Below, one piece after another: positions 8,272 through 16,006 of a stretch of 64,000 nt of DNA. The DNA is taken from positions 62,001 to 126,000 of the forward strand of contig CAVVCY010000003.1 in the NCBI GenBank assembly GCA_963746905.1. Direction: 5' to 3'. Source of the DNA: JALYNX01 sp963746905. GTDB taxonomy: Bacteria; Actinomycetota; Acidimicrobiia; Spongiisociales; ZC4RG35. Every line of letters begins with the position of its first letter. Within the stretch, counting starts at the first letter, position 1. The notes below the pieces were generated by a model that was not told the origin of the DNA, did no database searches, and saw only the letters and a list, made by a program, of their open reading frames with translations. Both the position numbers and the translations under genes were made by a program.

Positions 8272-9492
8272 TTACGAGTCTTTGGCGGAGTCATCCGCTA
8301 AAGATGACAGCTCCTGGGTATCGAACAGACGATTCTGATCGGGCTGTCGGCGTCTGATGCCTGCAATTCGATCCGGGGGCTCGGTGTACTCGATCATTGC
8401 TCGACTTGCCTCCCCCCAGGTCTCCCCCAGCACCCTGGTCCGCCAGATGTGGCCGATGATGATCCTGAGTGCCGCAGTCACCGGGACCGCTACCAGGACG
8501 CCTAGCAAGCCCGCGACCGATCCCCCGATGATCAGGGCGAGGATGATGACCAGAGGCGAGAGATTCACCCGTGCCCTTTGTACCAGCGGCGTGATGACAT
8601 GGTTGTCTAGCTGTTGAATCCCAACCATGATCAAGACCGCCCATAGCGCTTGCGTTGGGTCCCCGTTGAGCAACGCCACCAGGGCGGCCAACGCGCCACC
8701 GACCACCGGTCCGAGGAACGGGATGAGATTGAGGAAACCAGCGAGAATCCCGATGATCAGCCAGAAAGGAAGCCCGATCAGCCACATCCCGAAGGTGGAG
8801 GCGATCCCCACGATCAGGGCCACCAGAAGCTGTCCCCTCACGAATGAGCCCATCGCCGTGCTCACCTCGCCGGCTACGAAGGCAGTCTCCTCGCGGTGAC
8901 GGGGCGGGGCCATCCCGAGGGAACTGGCCTTGAAATTCTCGAGATCGATCAGGATGTAGATGGCCAGAACCGGAGCCAGCACCAGCACGGCAAAGGCCTC
9001 CGTGACGCCCCGGATTAACTGACCGGCGCCAGCCCCGAACCCAAGCAGGAGGTTTTGGACCGTCTCCTGGTTGGCGGGGTCGTTGAGCCAGTCTTCGATG
9101 TGCTGCTGACTGAGCACATCGTCGATGTTGATGCCCAGCTTGGCACCCGCCTCCCGCAGCCACTCGATCCCCGACAGGTAGAGGTCAGGTAGTTGTTTCC
9201 CCAGCTCCTGGGCCTGGACCCTGATTGTGGGCAAAACGAGAGCGGCGATGGCCACGATGACGGCGACCACCACCAGAAACGAAAGGATGACCGCCACCAC
9301 CCTTGGCATTCGCATCCGCTCGAACACCCTGACCAGCGGCTCGAGGAGGAACACCAGCCCGGCGGCAAAAGCGATCGGCAGCCAGATGACTCGTATCGAG
9401 CCGGCGATGTAGATGAAGACATATCCGAGGGCCAGGACTCCCACGGCAGTCCAGACGATGAGAGCAAGCCGTTGCAGCCGGTCAGAGGGCAC
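8272..9492 (-). CDS. AI-2E family transporter
   Basis: 406 aa from GTG at 9492. That start lies 18 nt after the upstream stop and begins MPSDRLQRLALIVWTAVGVL; the longer reading upstream runs through another gene. Several hydrophobic segments flank the central amphipathic region. The C-terminal half has the conserved family helices (LNLIPFLGPVVGGALAALVAL and LVIILALIIGGSVAGLLGVL). The family (TqsA/YhhT/PerM-like) exports small molecules or ions; autoinducer-2 transport is proven for few members and should not be assumed. Probably the last gene of a four-gene minus operon that starts at the DUF3263 gene. Confidence 0.85.
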   Translation of the reverse strand: MPSDRLQRLALIVWTAVGVLALGYVFIYIAGSIRVIWLPIAFAAGLVFLLEPLVRVFERMRMPRVVAVILSFLVVVAVIVAIAALVLPTIRVQAQELGKQLPDLYLSGIEWLREAGAKLGINIDDVLSQQHIEDWLNDPANQETVQNLLLGFGAGAGQLIRGVTEAFAVLVLAPVLAIYILIDLENFKASSLGMAPPRHREETAFVAGEVSTAMGSFVRGQLLVALIVGIASTFGMWLIGLPFWLIIGILAGFLNLIPFLGPVVGGALAALVALLNGDPTQALWAVLIMVGIQQLDNHVITPLVQRARVNLSPLVIILALIIGGSVAGLLGVLVAVPVTAALRIIIGHIWRTRVLGETWGEASRAMIEYTEPPDRIAGIRRRQPDQNRLFDTQELSSLADDSAKDS

Positions 9493-9509
9493 GATTCCCC
9501 GGATTGTAA

Positions 9510-10370
9510 CTAGCCCTCTCGGATCGCCAGGGTCGACCCTTCCGTCACCGAGACCACCCATCCGCCAGTGCCGGCAGGAGATTCCCATCCATCGGCGGTT
9601 TCGGTCCAATCGCCGGGCACTTCCGCAACGCCGACCACCCGCACCGCTGCCCCTCCGGGCACGGTGATCTCGAAATCTCCGGAGATCGACACCGGTGTCT
9701 CGGACATCGGGGTTCCCAGCCGGACCGAGCCTCGACCTTCCACCTGAAGTTCGGTCACCCGGATCGCCGAGAGGTCGGCAGACATCTCACCTCCAAGTGA
9801 CAGTGCCCAAGCAGGAGAGGGATCCAGGCCCAGAGCCCATCCGGAAAAGGTGAAGAGCCCGGGGTCATCCACCGACTCCAGAACGACAGCGATCGATGTC
9901 CCCTGGGTGCGCTCCACTGCCTCGGGGAGCCCGATGTCACCGCCGGTGCGGATCGACTCTGCCGAATAGAGAAGGCCGGTTTGGCCAAGACCCACATCGA
10001 GACGCCCATCGATTCTGGCTGACATGGCTGCCGTGGTCATCGAGTCCGATGCCGGGCCGACCAGTGGGGGAACCGAGGAGGGCATGACGTCCCAGCCCAA
10101 TAGATGCCCGGCAAGAAACACCCCCAGGGCGGCCAGGGCCAGCATCGGCACCAGCCCGGAGAGACGCATCCTTCCAATCCGCTTTCCCCGGGTCAGGACG
10201 CCGACGCCGACAATCAGTAGCCAAAGCGGCCACCAGGATAGAAAGTCGATGACTACCGAGCGACTGAGCCAGCCCAGGGCGGCATAGATCAGGATCCCGA
10301 CGAGGGCGGCAATCGGGAGCAGCCACGCCCTGGGAAAGCCTCGGCCGGAGCCCGAAGCGGTATGGGTCAT
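9510..10370 (-). CDS. Membrane protein with LiaF-like N-terminal helices
   Basis: 286 aa. Three hydrophobic segments lie in the first about 95 residues, including FLSWWPLWLLIVGVGVL, a pattern seen at the N-terminus of LiaF/DUF5668-type proteins. The remaining about 190 residues are beta-rich with no catalytic motif. It ends in the region where the AI-2E transporter begins, and its start overlaps the LytR_C gene stop by 4 nt, so it is co-translated with its neighbours. An envelope role is an inference from topology only. Confidence 0.6.
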   Translation of the reverse strand: MTHTASGSGRGFPRAWLLPIAALVGILIYAALGWLSRSVVIDFLSWWPLWLLIVGVGVLTRGKRIGRMRLSGLVPMLALAALGVFLAGHLLGWDVMPSSVPPLVGPASDSMTTAAMSARIDGRLDVGLGQTGLLYSAESIRTGGDIGLPEAVERTQGTSIAVVLESVDDPGLFTFSGWALGLDPSPAWALSLGGEMSADLSAIRVTELQVEGRGSVRLGTPMSETPVSISGDFEITVPGGAAVRVVGVAEVPGDWTETADGWESPAGTGGWVVSVTEGSTLAIREG

Positions 10371-10912
10371 TCTTCGAAACCGACGCCGAGAACAACGATG
10401 AGATCGGCCCCCGGGGCCATGGCCGGGTCGGGCAACGGCTCCACTGTGGCGCCGGGCAACAGGCTGAGAAGTGCGTTGGCCTCTGCGGAGAAGCCGTCGC
10501 GGTACCAGACACGAGACGGGTCGTATTCGGGATCGAGATCGTCGGCGGGCAGGGTCTGATAGCCGGCGTCGGCAAGCTTTTGGGTGAAACGCCCGGCAGC
10601 ACCGGACAAGGCAAGCGAGTTGAGCACCGTCACCCTCACGTCCTCAGGGCCACGGAGCGGCACGGTCGCCGCTGTGGTCGATCCGGAGCCTGTCGAAGTC
10701 GTCGTCTCAGCCGTCGTTGTTGGGCCCTGGTTCGTCGTTGTCTCGGTGGTGGACGTCGTGGTCCCGGCCGCCTCTGGAGTGCGATCGCCCGCCAACAGAT
10801 ACAGGAGAAGAAACACCGCGGCCCCCACCAGGATGATCCCCACGGTCATGAACAGTAGATCTCGATAGAAGGCGCCCGACGACTTGGAGGCGTGCCTGCC
10901 TTTACCGGCCAT
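10367..10912 (-). CDS. LytR C-terminal domain protein
   Basis: 181 aa. It has a basic N-terminus, one membrane segment (about 18-42), a Thr-rich linker (residues 50-80) and then a LytR_C domain beginning VRVTVLNSLALSGAAGRFTQ and ending DLIVVLGVGFEE. In actinomycetes these proteins are extracytoplasmic companions of LytR-CpsA-Psr cell-wall ligases or stand-alone proteins. This copy lacks the LCP catalytic domain. It overlaps both neighbours by 4 nt (ATGA), so it is tightly coupled to DUF3263 upstream and the LiaF-like gene downstream. Confidence 0.85.
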   Translation of the reverse strand: MAGKGRHASKSSGAFYRDLLFMTVGIILVGAAVFLLLYLLAGDRTPEAAGTTTSTTETTTNQGPTTTAETTTSTGSGSTTAATVPLRGPEDVRVTVLNSLALSGAAGRFTQKLADAGYQTLPADDLDPEYDPSRVWYRDGFSAEANALLSLLPGATVEPLPDPAMAPGADLIVVLGVGFEE

Positions 10913-11145
10913 CAGCCAACTCCTGCTGCCGGCTCCGACGGGATGACGATGACGGACAGCACACGCTTCACGGTCAGCGGATCATGGCGCATCGCCTCCG
11001 GGCGATCGATCAGAGCTAACAGAGTTTCGTAATACCCGGCGGCAGTCAGACCAAGGCTGAATTCGATAGCCTGATCCTTAGGCCCTGGCTGGAGCCACCA
11101 CGAGCTTTCGAATTCGAGGACAGCCCTCTCATCTGCGTTGAGCAT
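10912..11145 (-). CDS. DUF3263 family protein
   Basis: 77 aa from ATG at 11145 (MLNADERAVLEFESSWW). A longer frame upstream would overlap the divergent promoter and does not look like protein. The family motif runs through GLTAAGYYETLLALID and MRHDPLTVKR. DUF3263 is a small actinobacterial helical family of unknown function, commonly found next to LytR_C genes as here. It is the first gene of the minus-strand envelope operon. Confidence 0.8.
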   Translation of the reverse strand: MLNADERAVLEFESSWWLQPGPKDQAIEFSLGLTAAGYYETLLALIDRPEAMRHDPLTVKRVLSVIVIPSEPAAGVG

Positions 11146-11238
11146 TGGTTTGAGGGTATTTCTCCTGCCCTGGATACTCGGGCATTTGGCCCTCCGAGGC
11201 ATTCTGCCCCAGAACAGAAGGAGGATGCCGTTTGGCCA

Positions 11239-11250
11239 TACACTCTGCAT
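11239..11250 (+). promoter_or_regulatory. Candidate -10 box for a leaderless transcript
   Basis: TACACT at 11239-11244 ends 6 nt before the GTG start at 11251, and no Shine-Dalgarno sequence is present. This places transcription start at or near the first codon. Confidence 0.4.
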
Positions 11251-11610
11251 GTGCTTGGACGTCTGACCCGGACCTTCGGCCGCCTGGTGGGGTTGACCTT
11301 CACCATCCTTGGCTTCTGGGTCCTCATCGTCAACGTGGTTGAGCAGGCTTACGCCGGCTGGGTCTTGGTTTGGATCATCGGCGCAGGCCTTGCTGGCACA
11401 GCCGGGGGAATGCTCTATCTCCTCAGCTTCGATGGGCCGAGTCGATTCAGGAACCGGGCGGCTCGTCTGATCGGTTGGGGAGGGATGCTATTCCTGTCGG
11501 TGCTGCCGACCAGCGTGACCTTGGTCTTGTTCCCGCTGGTCCTGCTAGCCATCCCCACTTTGTTTCTGCGGGAAGACAAAGGAAGCCCGTCGGTGGAGTC
11601 GACGGCCTGA
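11251..11610 (+). CDS. Small four-helix membrane protein of unknown function
   Basis: 119 aa from GTG at 11251 (MLGRLTRTFGRLVGL). About four hydrophobic segments are visible, including LTFTILGFWVLIVNVVEQAY, WVLVWIIGAGLAGTAGGMLYLL and the C-terminal VTLVLFPLVLLAIPTLFL. The tail is acidic. No motif points to a function. It is an isolated plus-strand gene between two minus-strand blocks and is probably leaderless. Confidence 0.6.
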   Translation: MLGRLTRTFGRLVGLTFTILGFWVLIVNVVEQAYAGWVLVWIIGAGLAGTAGGMLYLLSFDGPSRFRNRAARLIGWGGMLFLSVLPTSVTLVLFPLVLLAIPTLFLREDKGSPSVESTA

Positions 11611-11619
11611 GAACCTTGG

Positions 11620-11692
11620 AGCCGGGTACCGGAGTTGAACCGATGACCTGCTGTTTACAAGACAGCTGCTCTACCGACTGAGCTAACCCGGC
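11620..11692 (-). tRNA. tRNA-Thr (anticodon TGT)
   Basis: Cloverleaf on the minus strand: acceptor GCCGGGT/ACCCGGC, D-arm GCTCAGTCGGTAGAGC, anticodon arm CTGTCTTGTAAACAG with TGT, and T-arm GGTTCAACTCC. A genomic TCCA follows at 11617-11620, so CCA is encoded. Its first 10 nt overlap the 3' end of rlmB, whose stop codon TAG is part of the tRNA. Confidence 0.95.
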
Positions 11693-12420
11693 GTGGCGTG
11701 GTTGCGCCGAACCCTCATTATCTCAAAACCGGCCAGGGCAGCGGTAACCGACGCGTTCAGGCTCTCGGACTCGTCGGCCATCGGGATTGAGACCACCAGG
11801 TCGCATCGTTCTGCGGTGAGACGGCTCAGACCCGCACCCTCGGCGCCGATCACCACGGCCACCGGTTCGGTGAGAAGATCAAGACCAAACAGCTCAGAAG
11901 CTCCTCCCGAATCCAGCCCCACCAACCACAGCCCCAAGTCTTTGAGACGGCTCAGCGCATCGGGGATGGAGCCGACAATGGAGACCGGTAGCCGTTCAAG
12001 GGCTCCGGCCGAGGACTTGAAAGCGGCGGCAGAAAGGGGAGCGGCCCTCCTTGCCGAGACCACCATTCCCGTCATCCCCGATGCCACGGCGCTACGGGCT
12101 ATCGCTCCCACATTCTGCGGGTCCTCGACGTGATCGAGGACCATCACCGCCGCCCCCTCGACGAGCATGCTGTCCAGGGGCAGCGGCATGATCGGGCGAC
12201 ATTCGGCCACCAGGCCCTGGGGGGCCTCGGTCTCGGCATGAGGCCGAACATCCTCGACTACTGAAACCCGCTCTTCGCCGACCAGGCCGATCAAAGCTTC
12301 GATCTCAGCCCGTCCCCGACGCCTCGATTCCACCGACAGCCGAAGCACCCGTCCCGCGGCCGCCGCGGCTTCTACCGCGTGAAGACCCTCGACCCTATTT
12401 CCGTAGCCACTTGGTGCCAT
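11683..12420 (-). CDS. rlmB: 23S rRNA (guanosine-2'-O)-methyltransferase RlmB (TrmH/SpoU family)
   Basis: 245 aa. An N-terminal substrate-binding segment starts GYGNRVEGLHAVEAAAA. The SPOUT domain carries VMVLDHVEDPQNVGAIARSA (motif 1), VAVVIGAEGAGLS (motif 2) and VSIPMADESESLNASVTAAL (motif 3). All catalytic elements are present. It methylates a 23S rRNA guanosine or, in some members, a tRNA. It overlaps cysS by 26 nt, the usual actinobacterial pairing. The stop lies inside tRNA-Thr. Confidence 0.92.
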   Translation of the reverse strand: MAPSGYGNRVEGLHAVEAAAAAGRVLRLSVESRRRGRAEIEALIGLVGEERVSVVEDVRPHAETEAPQGLVAECRPIMPLPLDSMLVEGAAVMVLDHVEDPQNVGAIARSAVASGMTGMVVSARRAAPLSAAAFKSSAGALERLPVSIVGSIPDALSRLKDLGLWLVGLDSGGASELFGLDLLTEPVAVVIGAEGAGLSRLTAERCDLVVSIPMADESESLNASVTAALAGFEIMRVRRNHATPG

Positions 12421-13786
12421 GGGGCCCGTCTTCGAGAATCACGCCGACCCGATCCAATTCATCGCGGATGGCATCGGCCTCGTCGTATCGCTTCTCGGCG
12501 CGGGCCCGGTTCCGCATCGCCACCAGCGCCGCAAGGATCTCGCGATCGTCACCATCGACCCCGAAGCGCCCCGCCAGGCCGGCCAGGTCGAAGGACCCCT
12601 CTCCGGCGGTGCTGGCATCGTCCAAACCGAGAACCGCGACTATTTGGGCCACGGCGCCCGCAACTGGGCCTGCAACGCCACCCTCATCGAGGAGGCGGTT
12701 TCCCTCACGGACCAGGTCGAAGAGGAGAGAGACTGCTTGTGGTGTCCCAAAATCGTCATCCATCGCCTCGACGAAGCTTGCAATGGCCCCAGGGTCCGGC
12801 TCACCAGCCTCGACTCTCTCCCCAAACCGCTGCAAGCGATCGAGAGCTTCGGCGGCCTCGGCCAGAAGCTCCTCGGAGTAATCGAGGGGTGACCGGTAGT
12901 GAGCCCTCAGGTAGAGGAGACGAAGCGCTCTGCCTCCCTGGTCCTCGAGAAGAGTGGCGAGGTCCACGACCACTCCTGTGGACTTGGACATCTTCTCACC
13001 GCCAAGGTTGACCATCCCGTTGTGAAGCCAGTAGCGGCAAAAGGAGGTGCCGGTGGCCCCTTCGCTCTGAGCGATCTCATTCTCATGATGCGGAAAGATG
13101 AGATCGGTGCCGCCGCCGTGAATGTCGAAGTCCTCACCGAGGTATTTCGAGGCCATGGCCGAGCACTCGATGTGCCATCCGGGGCGCCCCGCTCCCCAGG
13201 GCGAGTCCCACCAGGGCTCCCCAGGCTTGGCGGCTTTCCAGAGCGCAAAGTCGAGCGGGTCCTGCTTCGCCTCGTCGACCTCGATCCGGTAACCGGAACG
13301 AAGCTCATCCGGGTCGCGGCCGGATAGCTTCCCGTACCCCTCCAGTGAGCGCACCGAGAAATATACGTCGCCACCAGCCGCGTAGGCGAGGTTACGGTCG
13401 ATCAGGGTCTGGATGAGGGTGATGATCTCAGGGATGTGCTCGGTCGCCTTGGGCTCTACATCAGGCTCCAGGACCCCGAGGGCGGCGTAGGCGTCCGAGA
13501 AGCGCTTCGCCATCTCCACGGCAAGGATCTCGACACTCTCACCGGCTTCGTTGGCCGCAGCGATGATTTTGTCCTCGATGTCGGTGATGTTGCGGACGAA
13601 GAGCACGTCGAAGCCCCGCCAGGCGAGATATCGGCGCATGACATCGAAGGCGACCGCCGAGCGCCCGTGACCGACGTGGGGCTCGGACTGCACGGTGGGG
13701 CCACAGACATACATGGCCACCTTGCCTTTGTCACGGGGCTCGAAGGGGAGGACCGCGCGGTGAAGCGTGCTGTGGACCCGGAGCAT
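12395..13786 (-). CDS. cysS: Cysteinyl-tRNA synthetase
   Basis: 463 aa. Class I motifs are HVGHGRS (HIGH-type) and EKMSKSTG (KMSKS). Zinc ligands are C28 in YVCGPTV, the cysteine in WHIECSAM and HHENE. The C-terminal anticodon-binding domain ends HGTKWLRK. It charges tRNA(Cys). Its start lies 9 nt after the ispF stop, and it belongs to the conserved carD-ispF-cysS-rlmB order. Length and motifs are standard; this is CysS rather than the mycothiol ligase MshC. Confidence 0.95.
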   Translation of the reverse strand: MLRVHSTLHRAVLPFEPRDKGKVAMYVCGPTVQSEPHVGHGRSAVAFDVMRRYLAWRGFDVLFVRNITDIEDKIIAAANEAGESVEILAVEMAKRFSDAYAALGVLEPDVEPKATEHIPEIITLIQTLIDRNLAYAAGGDVYFSVRSLEGYGKLSGRDPDELRSGYRIEVDEAKQDPLDFALWKAAKPGEPWWDSPWGAGRPGWHIECSAMASKYLGEDFDIHGGGTDLIFPHHENEIAQSEGATGTSFCRYWLHNGMVNLGGEKMSKSTGVVVDLATLLEDQGGRALRLLYLRAHYRSPLDYSEELLAEAAEALDRLQRFGERVEAGEPDPGAIASFVEAMDDDFGTPQAVSLLFDLVREGNRLLDEGGVAGPVAGAVAQIVAVLGLDDASTAGEGSFDLAGLAGRFGVDGDDREILAALVAMRNRARAEKRYDEADAIRDELDRVGVILEDGPHGTKWLRK

Positions 13787-13795
13787 GGCCAGATG

Positions 13796-14293
13796 TTACG
13801 GCAGGGGGCCCACGGTGACCACAGCTACCACGGCAAGGCCCTCACCCCTCCCGATGAAGCCGAGGCCATCGGTTGTGGTGGCTTTGACGGATACAGACCG
13901 TTCGTCGAGACCAAGAACCCGCCCGAGACGGTTGCGGATTTCCTGGCGAAACGGCGCCACCCGGACCGACTCGGCGATCACTGTCGCGTCCACGTGACTG
14001 ACCTGCCATCCAGCCTGGTTTGCCATGACCACGGTCCGTTGCAGGAGGTCCATAGAGTCGGCGCCCTCGAGGTCGGGGTTATCCGAGGGGAAGTGCTCGC
14101 CGAGGTCCCCAAGCGAACAGGCGCCCAGTACTGCATCCATCACTGCATGGGCCAGAACATCGCCGTCGGAGGTTGCCGTGACCCCGAGAGTATCCGAGAT
14201 CGTGACTCCGCCGAGCAGGAGTGGCGGCGCACCGTCGAGACGATGGGCGTCGAAGCCCCAACCGACGCGAAAGCCGGCTGGCTCCGCGCTCAT
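13796..14293 (-). CDS. ispF: 2-C-methyl-D-erythritol 2,4-cyclodiphosphate synthase
   Basis: 165 aa. Metal ligands are visible in GFDAHRL (Asp/His) and in SDGDVLAHAVMDA. The closing motif VSVKATTTDGLGFIGRGEG is typical of IspF. It makes the cyclic diphosphate in the MEP isoprenoid pathway. It overlaps the carD stop by 4 nt. In most relatives ispD lies between carD and ispF; here that gene is 46 kb away. Confidence 0.95.
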   Translation of the reverse strand: MSAEPAGFRVGWGFDAHRLDGAPPLLLGGVTISDTLGVTATSDGDVLAHAVMDAVLGACSLGDLGEHFPSDNPDLEGADSMDLLQRTVVMANQAGWQVSHVDATVIAESVRVAPFRQEIRNRLGRVLGLDERSVSVKATTTDGLGFIGRGEGLAVVAVVTVGPLP

Positions 14294-14802
14294 TCCTCGT
14301 CGGTTTCGACCGTGGGCAGCGCCCGGTCCAGCCTCTTGATCGCCTCTTCCTCGTCGATTTCGAGACTGAAAGCAAGTTCCGAGCTCAGGGTGAGACGCGC
14401 CTTGGAGAGCATCCTCTTCAGCGCTGGGCTGATGCCCTTGGTCTGCTGGGCGAAGGACAGATCTCGGACCACCTCGGCCACCTGGAAGATGTCCCCCGAC
14501 GTCATCTTCTCGTTGAGGACCTTGTACCAGCGACTCCAGTTTGCCCCCGCCTCCTCCGGCTCGCCTTTGAGCGATTTGAGGACATCCCGGGACTTGGTCT
14601 TCGAGATCACGGGGCGGATCAGGTCGTCGACCTTGTCCAACGGGACCATCACGGTCAACTGCTCGGTGGCGATATCGAGGACGAAATAGTCCTGCTTCTT
14701 ACCGCCGAACTCCTGTTTGACCTTCTTCTGGATGGTGGCAGCACCGTGTTGTGGATGAACCACCTTGTCCCCAACCGAGTATTTCGATGCAGTTTGAGCC
14801 AT
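14290..14802 (-). CDS. carD: CarD family transcription factor
   Basis: 170 aa from ATG at 14802 (MAQTASKYSVGDKVVHPQHG). The N-terminal Tudor-like RNA-polymerase-binding domain is followed by a helical DNA-binding domain with SRWYKVLNEKMTSGDIFQVA. CarD binds the RNAP beta subunit and stabilises open complexes, mostly at rRNA and housekeeping promoters, and is a strong actinobacterial marker. A longer upstream reading overlaps disA and is rejected. Confidence 0.93.
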   Translation of the reverse strand: MAQTASKYSVGDKVVHPQHGAATIQKKVKQEFGGKKQDYFVLDIATEQLTVMVPLDKVDDLIRPVISKTKSRDVLKSLKGEPEEAGANWSRWYKVLNEKMTSGDIFQVAEVVRDLSFAQQTKGISPALKRMLSKARLTLSSELAFSLEIDEEEAIKRLDRALPTVETDEE

Positions 14803-14833
14803 GAGCGAGGGCGGATAGTACCGGCGGTCGGCA

Positions 14834-15895
14834 TCAATCCAGCACGGGCTCCCATTCGTGGGCCGACTCGAGCAAACGGTCGAAGAAAGCACGGAGCTGG
14901 CCGGCCCTGGTCTCGCCCACTCCCTCGATGGCGAGAAGGGCTGACTGACTGGCGTTGAGCAGCTTCGAAACCGAGCCGAAGTGCCGGATGATGTCGTCAC
15001 GGACCGAGTCCGGAAGTCTCCCCACCTGAGACAGGATCCGAAAGCCGCGCGGCTCGGCCGGGTCGTCGAGGTCGGGAAAACCCAACTCGGTGCCCACCAG
15101 ACTTGGATCCTCCAATTCTGTCCCGGTCATGCCCCCGAGCTGGCCTATGGCCCTGGCGACAGAGTTGCTACGCAGCGGCCTCAAGTAGTCCTGAAGGATC
15201 GCCCGCTTGGTGAAATCGACCCCGGCCATGAGATCGTTGAGCTGGAGCGCGACGATGCGCCCGTCCTCGCCAAGCGTGAGAGCCCGGGCCTCAACCACTT
15301 TGCCGAGACGGTCGAGCAACTCGGCTCGCTGTAACACGGTGACCGCCGAACGATGGGTGGCAAGCCCGGTCACTTCGAGCCGGGTGAGGCGCATATCCGA
15401 GTCGTTGAGACGACTTCGCAACCTGTCGAGGCTCTGCAACTCCTGGTTGACGTGAGCGGTGACCTCGGTAGGGGTGGCCAATTCGATCTTCTGCCCGTTG
15501 TAGAACAAGGTGGCAACCCGGCGCCCCTCGCTCACGGCAACTACCGGCTTGCCCGTCTGGGCGGCCATGCGCTCGGCGGTCCGGTGCCGGGCGCCGGTCT
15601 CATCGGTGGGCAGGGTGCCATCGGGGACGAAATGGACAGCGCAGGCCAAGATGACTTCCCACTCATCGTCGAGGACGATGCCGCCGTCCATCTTGGAGAG
15701 CTCGGCCAGGCGGGCCGGTGTGAACTTGGTCCTTCGAAGTGTGAATCCGCCAGAACTGGCCGCCTCGACTCCGGACCCGTTTCCCAGGACTACCAGACCA
15801 CCTTTGCCCTGCTGGATGATCCGTTCCAATGCGCGGCGCATTGGGGTCCCCGGTGCCAGCCGCTCCAGGGTCTCATTGATCGTTGCGTCGCCCAC
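14834..15895 (-). CDS. disA: DNA integrity scanning protein DisA (diadenylate cyclase)
   Basis: 353 aa from GTG at 15895 (MGDATINETLERLAPG); family length is about 355. The N-terminal DAC domain has the RHR motif in GARHRTAERMA. The catalytic motif reads MDGGIVLDD instead of the usual DGA, keeping the Asp but replacing Ala with Gly. A linker helix and a C-terminal HhH DNA-binding domain (IEGVGETRAGQLRAFF) follow. DisA makes c-di-AMP and scans DNA for branched structures. It lies downstream of radA, its usual partner, and a folded repeat separates the two. Confidence 0.93.
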   Translation of the reverse strand: MGDATINETLERLAPGTPMRRALERIIQQGKGGLVVLGNGSGVEAASSGGFTLRRTKFTPARLAELSKMDGGIVLDDEWEVILACAVHFVPDGTLPTDETGARHRTAERMAAQTGKPVVAVSEGRRVATLFYNGQKIELATPTEVTAHVNQELQSLDRLRSRLNDSDMRLTRLEVTGLATHRSAVTVLQRAELLDRLGKVVEARALTLGEDGRIVALQLNDLMAGVDFTKRAILQDYLRPLRSNSVARAIGQLGGMTGTELEDPSLVGTELGFPDLDDPAEPRGFRILSQVGRLPDSVRDDIIRHFGSVSKLLNASQSALLAIEGVGETRAGQLRAFFDRLLESAHEWEPVLD

Positions 15896-15958
15896 GTCCG
15901 GCAGGCTATCAGTTTGGATTACCGGCCGACTTTGCCGTGTCCTGCCGACAACTACTCG

Positions 15959-16006
15959 AAATTGGGAGCCACAGGTCCGGATATGACCCCTGTAGGTCCC
16001 AATTAC
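15959..16006. repeat. Intergenic palindromic repeat, family 2, copy 1 (radA-disA gap)
   Basis: Outer arms AATTGGGA (15960-15967) and TCCCAATT (15997-16004) flank an inner stem ACAGGTC/GACCCCTGT. It supplies the radA stop codon. A second copy is at 54107-54157. The inner stems differ in sequence but both pair. Confidence 0.7.
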
